A stretch of DNA of 64,000 nt, from positions 162,224 through 226,223 of the forward strand of contig PASF01000002.1 in NCBI GenBank assembly GCA_002711845.1, read 5' to 3'. The DNA is from Gammaproteobacteria bacterium. Its GTDB lineage: Bacteria > Pseudomonadota > Gammaproteobacteria > Pseudomonadales > Pseudohongiellaceae. A program made the translations under genes and the position numbers. The notes under the pieces are model-generated. The model saw only the letters and a program-made list of their open reading frames with translations, did no database searches and was not told the DNA's origin. Positions 1 to 10,100 of the stretch are shown piece by piece; position 1 is the stretch's first letter; the number at the start of each line of letters is the position of its first letter.

Positions 1-243
1 GATTGCTGCGCGCGGCATTTGCTCAAGCACAGCACGCACGGTCGCGATATTGCCGTCCAGCGGCGCAATGGCATGACTGTCGCGCTGTTCGAAGCTGGAC
101 ACACAATTGGGTGAATCCGGACACGTTGCCAGTTGGCCATTCTGGATACCCAGCGTTGCCGGCCGTTCACCAGCACATGAAATAAGCGTCAGTAGTCCCA
201 CAATCGTCAGTCCTCTCGCTGCCACTCGTAAACTGGTATGCAT
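1..243 (-). CDS. DUF1499 family lipoprotein, 3' end outside window
   Basis: The reverse strand reads an open frame of 81 codons from an ATG at 243 to the window edge with no stop, so only the N-terminal part is present. Residues 1-23 look like a lipoprotein signal: a short basic start (MHTSLRVAAR), a hydrophobic stretch and a lipobox LISC with Cys23. The mature part carries CPDSPNCVSS (Cys41 and Cys47), the opening motif I associate with the DUF1499 family, whose biochemical role is unknown. The frame ends 53 bases before the MaoC-like gene in transcription order, so the two may share a transcript. Family assignment rests on this one motif. Confidence 0.75.
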   Translation of the reverse strand, partial: MHTSLRVAARGLTIVGLLTLISCAGERPATLGIQNGQLATCPDSPNCVSSFEQRDSHAIAPLDGNIATVRAVLEQMPRAAI

Positions 244-295
244 GTTTAATGTCCTGAGGTAGCTGAATGAAGTAATTGCCTGAAGTGGCCGATCG

Positions 296-763
296 TCAGC
301 CGGTTACGGCCAGGCTAAGTGATTCGGCGATCATGGCCGGTTTATCCTGATTTTCGATGTCCACGGTGACCTGATGTTTGATCAGGTATTGCCCGGGGTT
401 TTTTTCGGTGATGCTGTGCATGACAAAACGGGCGCGGATGCGCGCGCCAACGCGGACCGGATTCAGAAAGCGCACCTTGTCCAGGCCATAATTGATGGTG
501 ATTTTGGTGCCGGACAGGCGGACGGTGCCGGCTTCCGCCCCCAGCATGCTGAGCAGGGACAGTGTCAGGTAACCATGGGCAATGGTGCCACCAAACGGGG
601 TTTCCACTTTGGCGCGCTCTTCGTCCAGGTGAATAAACTGATGATCACCGGTGGTGTCGGCAAACTGATCGACCTGCTGCTGGCTGATGGTGTGCCACTG
701 GCTGACGCCGGTTTCCGTGCCGATCAGGGCTTGTGCCGCGTCCGCGCTCATTTCTGCTGTCAT
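296..763 (-). CDS. MaoC-like (hot-dog fold) dehydratase family protein
   Basis: A 155-residue protein of the size of single-domain MaoC/NodN-type hydratases, which act on acyl-CoA or related thioesters in the cytoplasm. The hydratase-2 region is clear: QFADTTGDHQFIHLDEERA around residues 33-51, with the Asp/His pair (D40, H41) and a second His that form the active site in this family, then TPFGGTIAHGYLTLSLL, the conserved substrate-pocket helix. The ATG at 763 is followed by family-like sequence only from about residue 20, so a later start is possible. It is divergent from the flavin hydroxylase gene at 889. The substrate cannot be told from sequence. Confidence 0.85.
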   Translation of the reverse strand: MTAEMSADAAQALIGTETGVSQWHTISQQQVDQFADTTGDHQFIHLDEERAKVETPFGGTIAHGYLTLSLLSMLGAEAGTVRLSGTKITINYGLDKVRFLNPVRVGARIRARFVMHSITEKNPGQYLIKHQVTVDIENQDKPAMIAESLSLAVTG

Positions 764-874
764 GGATGATAGACTCCTGCTGTCAAGGCTGATTTGATAC
801 CGTTATGATAAGCCGTAATATAGACCATGCCGCCGTCGACAGATAGGGGTGGACACGAACTAAGCGAGTTGACC

Positions 875-892
875 ATGAGTGACTATCCATGA
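875..892 (+). other. five-codon leader ORF overlapping the UbiH-type start
   Basis: ATG AGT GAC TAT CCA TGA lies directly before the hydroxylase gene, and its stop overlaps the real start as ATGA (889-892). Its first bases nearly repeat the true gene start (ATGAGTGACTAT against ATGACTGACTAT), so it looks like a local duplication of the initiation region. It could couple translation or be neutral debris. Confidence 0.3.
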
Positions 893-2124
893 CTGACTAT
901 GACATCGTAATAGTGGGCGCTGGCATTACCGGCGCGGCCATGGCGCTGGCGCTGGCCGACAGCGGATTGCGGATAGCCGTGATTGATCGCCAGCCACTGC
1001 AGCACCCGGTGGCGGACCCGGCCGGTGGTATCCATGACTATGATCCTCGGGTCAGCGCCATGACCGCCGCCTCGCAGCGACTGCTGACAGATCTGGGGGT
1101 GTGGCAGTGCATGCCCGCCGAGCGTTTGTGTGCCTATACCCGCATGCATGTGCACGAGCGTGATGGGACCGGCAGCATCGATTTTGCCGCCCGGGATATC
1201 CATGCCCCGGCGCTGGGGCACATTGTCGAAAACCGCGTGCTTACCGGGGCGCTGCATGACCGCCTGCAGCAACTGGCCAGCGCGTCACAGGGCGGTACCA
1301 CGCTGACGGTGCTTGCACCGGCGACCTTGCAGGCCTACCACCCTGACCCGGAACATGGGGCACAACTGACCCTGGATGATGGGCAGCATGTCAGCGCCGG
1401 GTTACTGATAGCAGCGGATGGCGCCAACTCACCGCTGCGCCAGCTGGCCGGTTTTGACACCCGGGAGTGGGATTATGAACACCATGCCATTGTCACGACC
1501 ATCAAAACCCGCGACCCGCATCAGTTCACCGCCCGGCAGTGTTTCATGGACGAGGGGGTGCTGGCCTTTCTGCCACTGGCATCGGCAGACGCCGCGCAGG
1601 ATGCCCAGCACTACTGTTCGATTGTCTGGTCACTGTTGCCAGAGCGGGCGACGGACCTGATGGCCATGGACGATGCCGCCTTCTGCCAGGCGCTGAGTCA
1701 GATCAGTGAGCACTGGCTGGGCCCGGTTGCCGGATGCGCGCAGCGCCACAGTTTTCCGTTGCGCCAGCGCCATGCCCGCCAATATTACCGCGACGCAGTG
1801 GTGTTGATTGGCGATGCTGCCCACAGCATCCACCCACTGGCGGGCCAGGGTGCCAATCTGGGGCTGCTGGATGTACAGGTGCTGGCTGAGGAACTGATCC
1901 GTGCCACCAAAGCCGGGCGGACGCTGACTGACCCGCTGGTGCTGCGCCGTTATCAGCGCCGCCGCAAGCCCCACAATCTGGCGATGATGGCCATGATGGA
2001 AGGTTTTAAGCGGCTGTATGCGGACCAGCCGCTGGCGGTACGCTGGTTGCGCAATACGGGTATGCGAGCGGTCGATCAGTGGTCTGTGCTGAAGAATCGC
2101 CTGATACGCGAAGCCCTGGGCTAA
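889..2124 (+). CDS. UbiH/UbiF/VisC-family FAD-dependent hydroxylase
   Basis: A 411-residue class A flavin monooxygenase of the ubiquinone-ring hydroxylase family. The dinucleotide-binding GAGITG is at residues 10-15, the family's DG motif (AADGANSPLRQLAG) near 174-187, and the second FAD motif GDAAHSIHPLAGQGANLG near 306-323. The length matches UbiH, UbiF and UbiI (about 390-410). Such enzymes insert a hydroxyl group on the polyprenyl-phenol ring using NAD(P)H and O2 at the inner membrane. Which ring position this one serves cannot be decided here, so no symbol is given. The ATG at 889 begins directly with MTDYDIVIVGAG, leaving no room for a later start. It transcribes away from the MaoC-like gene. 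Confidence 0.9.
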   Translation: MTDYDIVIVGAGITGAAMALALADSGLRIAVIDRQPLQHPVADPAGGIHDYDPRVSAMTAASQRLLTDLGVWQCMPAERLCAYTRMHVHERDGTGSIDFAARDIHAPALGHIVENRVLTGALHDRLQQLASASQGGTTLTVLAPATLQAYHPDPEHGAQLTLDDGQHVSAGLLIAADGANSPLRQLAGFDTREWDYEHHAIVTTIKTRDPHQFTARQCFMDEGVLAFLPLASADAAQDAQHYCSIVWSLLPERATDLMAMDDAAFCQALSQISEHWLGPVAGCAQRHSFPLRQRHARQYYRDAVVLIGDAAHSIHPLAGQGANLGLLDVQVLAEELIRATKAGRTLTDPLVLRRYQRRRKPHNLAMMAMMEGFKRLYADQPLAVRWLRNTGMRAVDQWSVLKNRLIREALG

Positions 2125-2229
2125 GGTCTGTTCTGATGAAATACTGTTAAAGCTTTGCCCGGCACGGACGACAAACTGAATACGTCTATCAGTCTGCCAA
2201 TAAGTCCACAGGGGTCTGCCGGGAAAGCC

Positions 2230-2430
2230 ATGAATCGCGATACAAGCCAAGATGTAAACTGGCCATTCGACGTCGATCTCAGCGCGTTGGACACCGGTAG
2301 CATCACCAACATCATCCTGGATATTGAAAATCACCTGCCATTGCTGAAATCAGAGGGTGATATGAAGGAATTGCTGCGCGTCAAAAAGCTCTTCGAGGAA
2401 GAGCTGATGGAATCGCGGCGCCTGCACTGA
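2230..2430 (+). CDS. small acidic hypothetical protein
   Basis: An ATG at 2230 opens a 66-residue frame (MNRDTSQDVNWPFDVDLSALDTG...), ending in a charged helical segment rich in Glu, Lys and Leu. A TTG at 2155 would add 25 residues of low-quality sequence, so I prefer 2230. There is no signal peptide or membrane segment and I do not recognise a family. It lies between the flavin hydroxylase and the exported methyltransferase-like gene, in the same direction, with no clear ribosome site. It is probably real because its composition is protein-like, but this is not certain. Confidence 0.5.
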   Translation: MNRDTSQDVNWPFDVDLSALDTGSITNIILDIENHLPLLKSEGDMKELLRVKKLFEEELMESRRLH

Positions 2431-2631
2431 TCCGGCTCTGCCGCCCTGGTTTGAGCGACCACCTCCATGGCCTGCCTTCCAGTTACTGCCATTTTGCCCT
2501 ATGCTGTTAAGTCTCTGGCCACGATTGCCATGCAATTCGTGGTGTCTGCCTGTTTGCACTACATGCATCTGGCCAGGTCGTGTATGACAACGACATATTT
2601 CCAATAACAGTCATAGTGAAGGGGAATCGCA

Positions 2632-3372
2632 ATGAAAAAATTGGCAAGCATATTCGCAGCGGCAATGCTGCTGGTGGCGTCAGCCCATGCAATTGACGAG
2701 GCAGGCCTGACGGCGGCGCTCAACAGCCCTGACCGCCCGGAAGAAGACAAGGCCCGTGATGCCGCCCGCCAACCGGTTGAGGTGCTCAGTTTTCTGGGGC
2801 TGGAAGAGGGCATGACGGCCATGGACATCATGGCGTCCGGTGGCTGGTACACAGAAGTGCTATCACACGCAGTGGGCCCGGAAGGCACCGTGCTGATGCA
2901 GAACAGCCCACGTTCGCTGGGTATGCGCAATACGGAAGCGGCTGTACAGGCCCGCCTGGCGGATAATCGCCTGCCCAACGTACAGCGCGTGAATGCCGAC
3001 ATGAGCGACCTGGGTATAGAGCCAGGCACTGTCGATTTTGCGCTCACGGCACTGAACTTCCACGACCTGTACAACAGTGATCCGGAAGCGGCCCAGGCCA
3101 TGTTGCTGGCCGTTAAGGAAACGCTGAAGCCGGGCGGTATCCTGGGTATCATCGACCATCGCGGCAATGACGGTGCAGACAACGCCGCCCTGCATCGGAT
3201 TACCCAGGAAGAGATCGAACAGGCGCTGTTTGATGCGGGTTATGAGAGTGTGGCTGCCAGCGATTTGCTGGCAGCAGAGGACGATCCCCGCACCAGCGGC
3301 CCGTTTGACCCAAGTCTGGGGCGCAATACCGATCGTATCCTGTTGCGTGCCTACAATCCCGAAATGCTGTAA
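2632..3372 (+). CDS. exported class I methyltransferase-like protein
   Basis: A 246-residue protein with a Sec signal peptide: MKK, hydrophobic LASIFAAAMLLVASA, and a likely cut after AHA at residue 20. The mature part has a Rossmann-type methyltransferase fold: a degenerate motif I (AMDIMASGGWYTEVL near 62-76), an acidic residue after the second strand, a central ALNFHDLYN and KPGGILGIIDHRG typical of motifs near the third and fourth strands. It resembles the predicted methyltransferase family COG4798. An exported SAM enzyme is odd because SAM is cytoplasmic. The glycine-rich loop lacks the full GxGxG, so it may bind something else. A good ribosome site (GAAGGGGAA) precedes the ATG. The ABC exporter follows 70 bases downstream. 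Confidence 0.75.
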   Translation: MKKLASIFAAAMLLVASAHAIDEAGLTAALNSPDRPEEDKARDAARQPVEVLSFLGLEEGMTAMDIMASGGWYTEVLSHAVGPEGTVLMQNSPRSLGMRNTEAAVQARLADNRLPNVQRVNADMSDLGIEPGTVDFALTALNFHDLYNSDPEAAQAMLLAVKETLKPGGILGIIDHRGNDGADNAALHRITQEEIEQALFDAGYESVAASDLLAAEDDPRTSGPFDPSLGRNTDRILLRAYNPEML

Positions 3373-3442
3373 TGCCGCAAACGCACTGAGATAGCGCCAC
3401 TGCGCCTGAGCCGGTCGACCGAATGTTGAAAGACGTATTATT

Positions 3443-5284
3443 GTGAAAAACACCTTGTCACAGGCAAGGCCGGTCGCCTGGCTCATGCGCTTTGTATCGG
3501 TATTCCGGTACAGTGGCGTGGCCATTGATATCGTCTGGCGCAGCAGCGCCGGACTGACCATCGCCATGGCGCTGGTCACCCTGATTGCCGGGGTGTTGCC
3601 GGCAGCCATCGCCTGGGTCGGTCAGCTGATCGTGGATGCGGTGGTCACCGCCATCGATGCAGAGGGCGCGGCCCGCGACGCGGCCACCGACGACCTGCTG
3701 CGTTATATCCTCATTGAGCTGGGTCTGGTCGTGCTGATGACCGGCGCGCAGAAGGCCAATACGGTCTGCCAGTCGGTGCTGCGCGCGCTGCTGGGCAATC
3801 AGGTCAACGTCATGATCCTGGAAAAGGCGCTGACGCTTGAGCTGACCAACTTCGAAGACTCCGAGTTCTACGACAAGCTGGTGCGCGCCCGGCGTGAAGC
3901 CTCGAGCCGGCCGCTGAGCCTGGTCATTGCCACCTTTGATCTGTTGCGTGACGGTATCTCGCTGGTCAGTTACGGCTTCCTGTTGTTTCAGTTTTCCCCC
4001 TGGGCGGTGCTATTGCTGGGACTTGCGGGCGTGCCGGCCTTCATGGCCGAGGCCAAATATGCCGGTGAGGCCTTCCGTAATCAGCGCCGCCGTTCCTCCG
4101 AGCGTCGCATGCAGATTTATCTGGAGATGGTGCTGACCCGTGAAGACGGCGTCAAGGAGGTCAAGCTGATGCAGCTGGGTCGGCTGTTCCTGCAGCGATA
4201 TGTCGATATCTTCCGCAATATCTATAAAGAGGACCGCAATCTGGTGCTGCGTCGCGGGTTCTGGGGTTATATCCTGGGGCTGATTGCCAGTGGCGCGTTC
4301 TATTTTGCCTTTGGCTGGGTCGCCTTCGCGACCGTGGCAGGGGCCATTACCCTGGGCCAGATGACCATGTACATTGCAGTCTTTCGGCAAGGTCAGGGCG
4401 CGGTCACCAGCTGTCTGACGTCGATCAACAAGATGTATGAAGACAATCTGTATCTATCCAATCTCACTGAATACCTGGGACACAATGTGCCGGAATCCAC
4501 CGGTGACGCTACCGAAGGCCCGCTACCGGACGATGGTATCCGTTTCGAACAGGTCAGTTTCCATTACCCGGGCTCGGCAACAGCGGCGCTGGATCGCATC
4601 AATCTGCATATCCGGGCCGGCGAAAGCCTGGCCATTGTGGGTGAGAACGGGTCTGGCAAAACCACGTTGATCAAGCTGCTGACGCGACTATATACCCCGA
4701 CCGAAGGCCGGATCCTGTTCCAGGGTCTGGATCTGCAGGCATGGAACATTGATGCGCTTCGGCAGCGAATAGGCGTCATATTTCAGGATTTTGCGCGATA
4801 TCAGCTCAAGGTCGGTGAAAATATTGGTGTTGGTGATGTCGATTACCTGACCGAAAAACCCTTGATCACGGATGCAGCCGAAAAAGGCCTGGCCGCTGAT
4901 TTTATCAAGCAGATGCCGGCCGATTACGATACCCAGCTGGGCACCTGGTTCAAAGATGGCAAAGAGCTTTCGGGTGGGCAATGGCAGAAAATTGCCCTGT
5001 CGCGGGCCTTCATGCGCAGCCAGGCCGAGGTGCTGATTCTGGATGAGCCCACCGCGGCCATTGATGCCAAAGCCGAAGCCGACATTTTTGCGCATTTCCG
5101 CGAGTTGACCGCCAACCGACTCTCCATCATCATTTCCCACAGGTTTTCAACCGTGCGGATTGCCGACCACATTATTGTGCTGGATCAAGGCAAAATTACC
5201 GAACAGGGTGATCATGACAGCCTGCTTGCGCTGGGTGGCCAATACGCAACCCTGTTTGAGCTGCAGGCCAAGGGGTATCAATAA
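3443..5284 (+). CDS. ABC exporter, fused membrane and ATPase domains
   Basis: A 613-residue half-transporter of the ABCB/MsbA-like type, to work as a homodimer in the inner membrane. The first ~330 residues hold about six hydrophobic segments; the C-terminal ~250 hold the ATPase with Walker A GENGSGKTT (about 399-407), the signature LSGGQWQ (about 510), Walker B VLILDEPTAAID and the switch His in IIISHRFSTVR. It opens with a GTG at 3443. The sequence resembles ABC exporters of unknown cargo more than lipid A flippase. There is no dedicated substrate gene next to it; neighbours are an exported methyltransferase-like protein and a cation antiporter. The substrate is unknown. Confidence 0.88.
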   Translation: MKNTLSQARPVAWLMRFVSVFRYSGVAIDIVWRSSAGLTIAMALVTLIAGVLPAAIAWVGQLIVDAVVTAIDAEGAARDAATDDLLRYILIELGLVVLMTGAQKANTVCQSVLRALLGNQVNVMILEKALTLELTNFEDSEFYDKLVRARREASSRPLSLVIATFDLLRDGISLVSYGFLLFQFSPWAVLLLGLAGVPAFMAEAKYAGEAFRNQRRRSSERRMQIYLEMVLTREDGVKEVKLMQLGRLFLQRYVDIFRNIYKEDRNLVLRRGFWGYILGLIASGAFYFAFGWVAFATVAGAITLGQMTMYIAVFRQGQGAVTSCLTSINKMYEDNLYLSNLTEYLGHNVPESTGDATEGPLPDDGIRFEQVSFHYPGSATAALDRINLHIRAGESLAIVGENGSGKTTLIKLLTRLYTPTEGRILFQGLDLQAWNIDALRQRIGVIFQDFARYQLKVGENIGVGDVDYLTEKPLITDAAEKGLAADFIKQMPADYDTQLGTWFKDGKELSGGQWQKIALSRAFMRSQAEVLILDEPTAAIDAKAEADIFAHFRELTANRLSIIISHRFSTVRIADHIIVLDQGKITEQGDHDSLLALGGQYATLFELQAKGYQ

Positions 5285-5338
5285 CACGCAGTCCTGAATC
5301 AGTGCTGCGCTGTCAGTCGTCGCGGAGCCACGTTGCCG

Positions 5339-7000
5339 ATGGAAAGTGTATTTGTAGAAGTCGCTGCCATGCTGGCCGTGGTCACCCTCATTGCCTCGGT
5401 CGGGCTGATGCTGAAGCAGCCATTGATCGTCGCTTTCATCGCTGCCGGCATTCTGCTGGGGCCATCAGGCCTGTCCTGGGTCGAGTCGACTGATGAGGTC
5501 GAGCTGCTGGCGCACATGGGTATTGCGCTGCTGCTGTTTGTCGTCGGGCTGAAGCTGGACCTGCACATTATCCGCACCATGGGGCCGGTGGCGCTGGCGA
5601 CCGGACTGGGGCAGGTGCTGTTCACCTCGGTGTTTGGATTCCTGATTGCACTGGCGCTGGGCCTGTCCCCGGTGGCTGCGCTTTACGTCGGCGTTGCGCT
5701 GACCTTCTCCAGCACCATCATCATTGTCAAACTGCTGTCTGATAAAAAGGAAATTGACGCGCTGCACGGGCGTATCGCCGTTGGTTTCCTGATTGTCCAG
5801 GATATTGTGGTGGTACTGGTGATGATCGGGCTGACCGCACTGGGTGCGGGCACCGGTGCCGGCTCGGACAACCTGGCGGTCGAGATGCTCTGGGTGTTGC
5901 TCAAGGGCATTGCCATGCTGGCGCTGGTGGCAGCCCTGATGAAATACGTGGTGCCCGCCGTTACCCGCCACATGGCGCAATCGTCAGAGATGCTGGTGCT
6001 GTTCGCGATCGCCTGGGCAGTGGCACTGGCGACAGCAGGCGATGCCCTGGGCTTCAGTAAAGAAGTCGGTGCCTTCCTGGCCGGCGTCTCCTTGGCGTCG
6101 ACGCCTTACCGTGAAGTGATCGGCGCGCGCCTGGTCAGTTTGCGTGACTTTCTGTTGCTGTTCTTTTTTATCGAGCTGGGTTCCGGCCTGGAGATAGGCG
6201 CCCTTGGCGCGCAGATTGCGCCGGCACTGATCTTCTCAGCCTTTGTGTTGCTGGGTAACCCGCTGATCGTGATCATCATCATGGGTATCATGGGTTACCG
6301 CAAGCGCACCGCTTTCCTGGCCGGGCTGACGGTGGCGCAGATCAGCGAGTTTTCCCTGATTCTGGCGGCACTGGGGATGAGCCTGGGCCATCTGGACAGT
6401 GACACGGTGGGGCTTATCACCCTGGTCGGGTTGATCACCATCAGCGGGTCGACTTACCTGATTCTGTACTCCCATCAGCTGTATGACCGGCTGGCGCCGA
6501 TACTGTCCATCTTTGAGCGCCGGCAGCCGTATCGAGAAGGCGAATACGATACTGACGACAGCGTGCGACCAGACATCGTGATCTTTGGTCTGGGCCGTTA
6601 TGGCTGCGGTATTGCCGACCGGCTCAAGGCGCGTGGCAGCAAGGTGCTGGGGGTGGATATTGATCCTGAAGTGGTTCGTCTGCAGGCCAGTGAGCATATG
6701 CAAGTGCGTTTTGGTGACGCGGAAGATCCTGAATTTCTGGAGACCCTGCCCCTGCAGAAAGTCAGCTGGATTGTCAGCACCGCCCGAGAGCGTGACGTCA
6801 ACATGGCCATGCTGAAAACGCTCAAGCGTGAAGGTTTTGCCGGGAGCATCGCGGTGACCGCCAACAACAACCGCGATGCGGCGCTACTGGAAAGCGCGGG
6901 CGCAGATCTGGTGCTGCGACCTTTTGCAGACGCGGCCAATCAGGCGGTGGACTGGCTACTGGAAACCCGATGCCAGGTGGTTAAAAACACCATCTGTTAG
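5339..7000 (+). CDS. CPA2 monovalent cation:proton antiporter, KefB/KefC/YbaL type
   Basis: A 553-residue protein with about twelve membrane segments (residues 1-385) followed by a cytoplasmic TrkA-N/RCK domain starting near residue 405 with the NAD-binding pattern VIFGLGRYGCGIADRL. The transport core shows the family features GLKLDL, VALTFSSTIIIVKLL and GAFLAGVSLA. Length and layout match KefB, KefC and YbaL, which move K+ or Na+ out in exchange for protons and are gated by nucleotides. It lacks the second RCK-C domain. The ATG at 5339 is preferred over a TTG six bases earlier. It follows the ABC exporter by 54 bases. Confidence 0.88.
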   Translation: MESVFVEVAAMLAVVTLIASVGLMLKQPLIVAFIAAGILLGPSGLSWVESTDEVELLAHMGIALLLFVVGLKLDLHIIRTMGPVALATGLGQVLFTSVFGFLIALALGLSPVAALYVGVALTFSSTIIIVKLLSDKKEIDALHGRIAVGFLIVQDIVVVLVMIGLTALGAGTGAGSDNLAVEMLWVLLKGIAMLALVAALMKYVVPAVTRHMAQSSEMLVLFAIAWAVALATAGDALGFSKEVGAFLAGVSLASTPYREVIGARLVSLRDFLLLFFFIELGSGLEIGALGAQIAPALIFSAFVLLGNPLIVIIIMGIMGYRKRTAFLAGLTVAQISEFSLILAALGMSLGHLDSDTVGLITLVGLITISGSTYLILYSHQLYDRLAPILSIFERRQPYREGEYDTDDSVRPDIVIFGLGRYGCGIADRLKARGSKVLGVDIDPEVVRLQASEHMQVRFGDAEDPEFLETLPLQKVSWIVSTARERDVNMAMLKTLKREGFAGSIAVTANNNRDAALLESAGADLVLRPFADAANQAVDWLLETRCQVVKNTIC

Positions 7001-7032
7001 CCTGATTGCGCGGCGAAGGTGTCCGGCGTAAA

Positions 7033-7060
7033 TTGTCTTTCAAAATATATGTCATATAAA
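7033..7060 (+). promoter_or_regulatory. candidate promoter with embedded palindrome upstream of RND pump
   Basis: TTGTCT (7033-7038), 16 bases, then TATAAA (7055-7060) form a plausible sigma70 promoter. A perfect 13-base palindrome TATATG-T-CATATA (7046-7058) spans the spacer and overlaps the -10, as an operator for a repressor would. A short hairpin, GTGCC/GGCAC, lies just downstream in the 5' leader of about 85 bases. Prediction only; no regulator gene is adjacent. Confidence 0.4.
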
Positions 7061-7150
7061 TCAGTGCCTTGAACTTTGGCACGATCTGTGAATTGCCTTT
7101 AGCAAAGGGACTGACCCTTGGCTCGGGAACAAACACAGGTTGTGTTGAAT

Positions 7151-10100
7151 ATGACAACGACAAGCATCATCGATTTATTCACTCGCCACAAGGTGGCGGC
7201 AAACCTGGTCATGATCATGATGATCCTGTCGGGTTTGTGGGCTTCCTCCCGCATCAACACCCAGCTGGATCCTTCCGTGGAATGGCCCGTCATTATCGTC
7301 AATGCCAGCTGGCCAGGCGCCGCGGCTGAAGATGTTGAGCAATTGATTGTGGTGCCCATTGAGCAACAGTTGCGCACCATGGCGGGCCTGCAACAGCTGT
7401 ATTCCACCAGCACGCAGGGCTCGGCAAACATCCGCATGGAGTTCCAGTTTGATGCGGACATGGGCAAGGTCATTGATGATGTCAACGACAGGATTGCCCG
7501 CGTGCGCAATCTGCCCGCCGACATGGAGCCGATTGTTGCGCGTCGAGGCTCCTCCTACGAACCCATCGCCTCATTGCTGGTAACCGGCGGCAGCTCCGTG
7601 GCAGAGCTGACGCCGCTGGTGCGCCAGTTTGAACGTGAACTGTATGCCGCCGGCGTTGACCGCATAGAATTTAGCGGTTTGCCAGAGGAGGAGCTGGCAA
7701 TCCAGGTCTCCAGCGCTTCGCTGTTGGCGATGAACACAACACTGGACAGTCTGGCAGGAGAAGTCAGACAGCGAAGTGCGGACGTACCCGCGGGTATCAT
7801 CGCCCGCGACCAGGGCGAAATGCAGTTGCGCGCACTGGATCAGCGGCGTGATATTTACCAGTTCGAGCAGCTTGATGTGCGGGTGCCGGAAAGCGGTGAG
7901 CTGGTGCGCCTGGGTGACGTGGCACAGATTGAGAAGCGTCCGCGTGCTGGCCAGCCGGTATTGAGTCAGAACGGCAAGCCGGCCATCGAGATGAATCTTT
8001 ACCGTGTGACCGATTCTGACGCCATGCTGTCAGCACAGGTGCTGCAGAGCTGGCTGGATCAGGCCCGGCCCAGATTGCCTGAAGGCATCAGCATCGATGT
8101 ATACCAGGAAGTCTGGCTGTTGTTGAAACAACAGCTGGAGGTCATTGCCAGCAATGCCTGGTCCGGTCTGGTGCTGGTGGTGCTGACACTGTTTGTGTTT
8201 CTTAATACCCGCACGGCGTTCTGGGTGATGGCAGGGATTCCGGTCAGCTTTCTGTTCGCAACCATGCTGTATTTCTATATTTTTGATGGAAGCATCAATA
8301 TCCTGGCCCTGATCACGTTTATCATGGCGCTGGGGATCGTTGTTGACGATGCCATCGTCGTCGGTGAAGATGCTGTCAGTCTGTTTGAACAGGGGCATTC
8401 TCCCGAGGACGCTGCAGCCGGGGCCGCCAGGCGCATGTTCATGCCCGTCGTCACCTCGTCCCTGACCACACTGGCAGCGTTTGTACCCTTACTGATTACC
8501 GGCGGTGAAATGGGTGCGGTGATTGCGACCATGCCCATGGTGCTGTTTTGTGTGATTGTGGCATCGCTGGTGGAATGTTTCCTGGTTCTGCCCGCACACC
8601 TGAAGCATGGTTTTGCACGCATGGACCGCAATAACCGTTCCGCGTTTCGTGACAGATTCGACCGCTTTTTCTACGGCTTGCGCGATCGCTACTACCGACC
8701 GGTGCTGGAGCTGGCACTGGCGCGCCCGGTGGCTACCCTGCTGACTGCTTTTGGTTGCGTGATTCTGGCCATGAGCCTGGTGATCAGCGGCCGTGTGGGC
8801 ATGAACTTTGTCACCGGCATGAGCCTGCAGATGCTGGAGGCCAATGTCAGCTTCTCGGTAGACGCCACGCCACAGCAGCGCGAATCGTTCATGGCGCACC
8901 TGGAGCAGACCCTGGAGGACACCAATGCCGAACAAGGTGCCAACAACATCAATGGCTACTTCGTCCGTTTCAACTCGGCGTTGTTGAATCAGGAGCGCAA
9001 GACCGGCCTGCAGTATGGATCCATGCGTATCGAGTATGCCTGGGAGGATGTCTATTCGCTGGCCCCGCAGCCCTTTGTGAATCAGTGGCAGGACAAAGTG
9101 CTGACACCACCCTATGTGGAGCAACTGGTACTTGAAGTGCGCGGTGGCGCCAACGGTGGTGCGCCGGACATGTCACTGGTGCTGCGCGGAAACGACCTGG
9201 ACAGTCTGAAACAGGCGTCCGAGGACCTGCAGACGGTGCTGGCCGGCTACGACGGCGTCAGCAATATCCATGACAACCTGCCTTACGGCAAGGATCAGAT
9301 GATCTTCTCGCTGACCCCGCAGGGCAAGTCCCTGGGGCTGACCACGGCAGCCCTGGGTCAGCAGTTGCGCGCGGCCTATTATGGCAGTCGCGTGCAGATC
9401 TTCAATCAGCACAACGCCGAGCTGGAAGTGTTGCTGATGCTGCCCGATGCCGAGCGTGATCATATCGCCTCGCTGACGCAGTTTCCGGTACGCACGCCGT
9501 CTGGTGACATCGTCGCGCTGGGCCAGGTGGCAGAGTTGAGTACCCGCCGGGGTATCGATGTGATCAACCATAACGGTGGCTCCATGTCAGTGATGGTCAG
9601 CGCCTCGGTGGACAGCCAGCAGAACAATGCCGAGCGCATTCTGGCCAGCGTCAGCGATGGACCGCTGCAGGAAATCAATCAGCGTTACGGCCTGAGCTCC
9701 GATCTGGGCGGTGCCAGTCTGTTTAACCAGCAACTGATGGCCACGATGCAGCTGGGGGCCATTCTGACGCTGATCTTCATCTACCTGATTCTGGCCTGGT
9801 CGTTTGCCTCATACACCTGGCCATTGGCAGTACTGATCGCCATACCGCTGGGGCTGACCGGCGCCATCGCCGGGCACTGGGTCATGGGGGTCGACCTGGG
9901 CCTGATGACCATGCTGGCGTTCTTTGCCCTGACCGGTGTGGTGGTCAATGACTCCATCGTCCTGGTCAGCTTCCTGCGCCGCGAACTGGCAGCCGGCAAA
10001 GGGCTGCGGGATGCCGTGCGCAGCGCCGCGCTGTCGCGTTTCCGGGCGGTGATGCTGACCTCACTGACCACCGTGGCCGGCCTGTCCCCGCTGATGTTTG

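Noticed and set aside
7074-7108. TGGCACGATCTGTGAATTGCC considered as a sigma54 promoter for the RND pump.
   Set aside because: The GG and GC elements are about 15 bases apart instead of 10.
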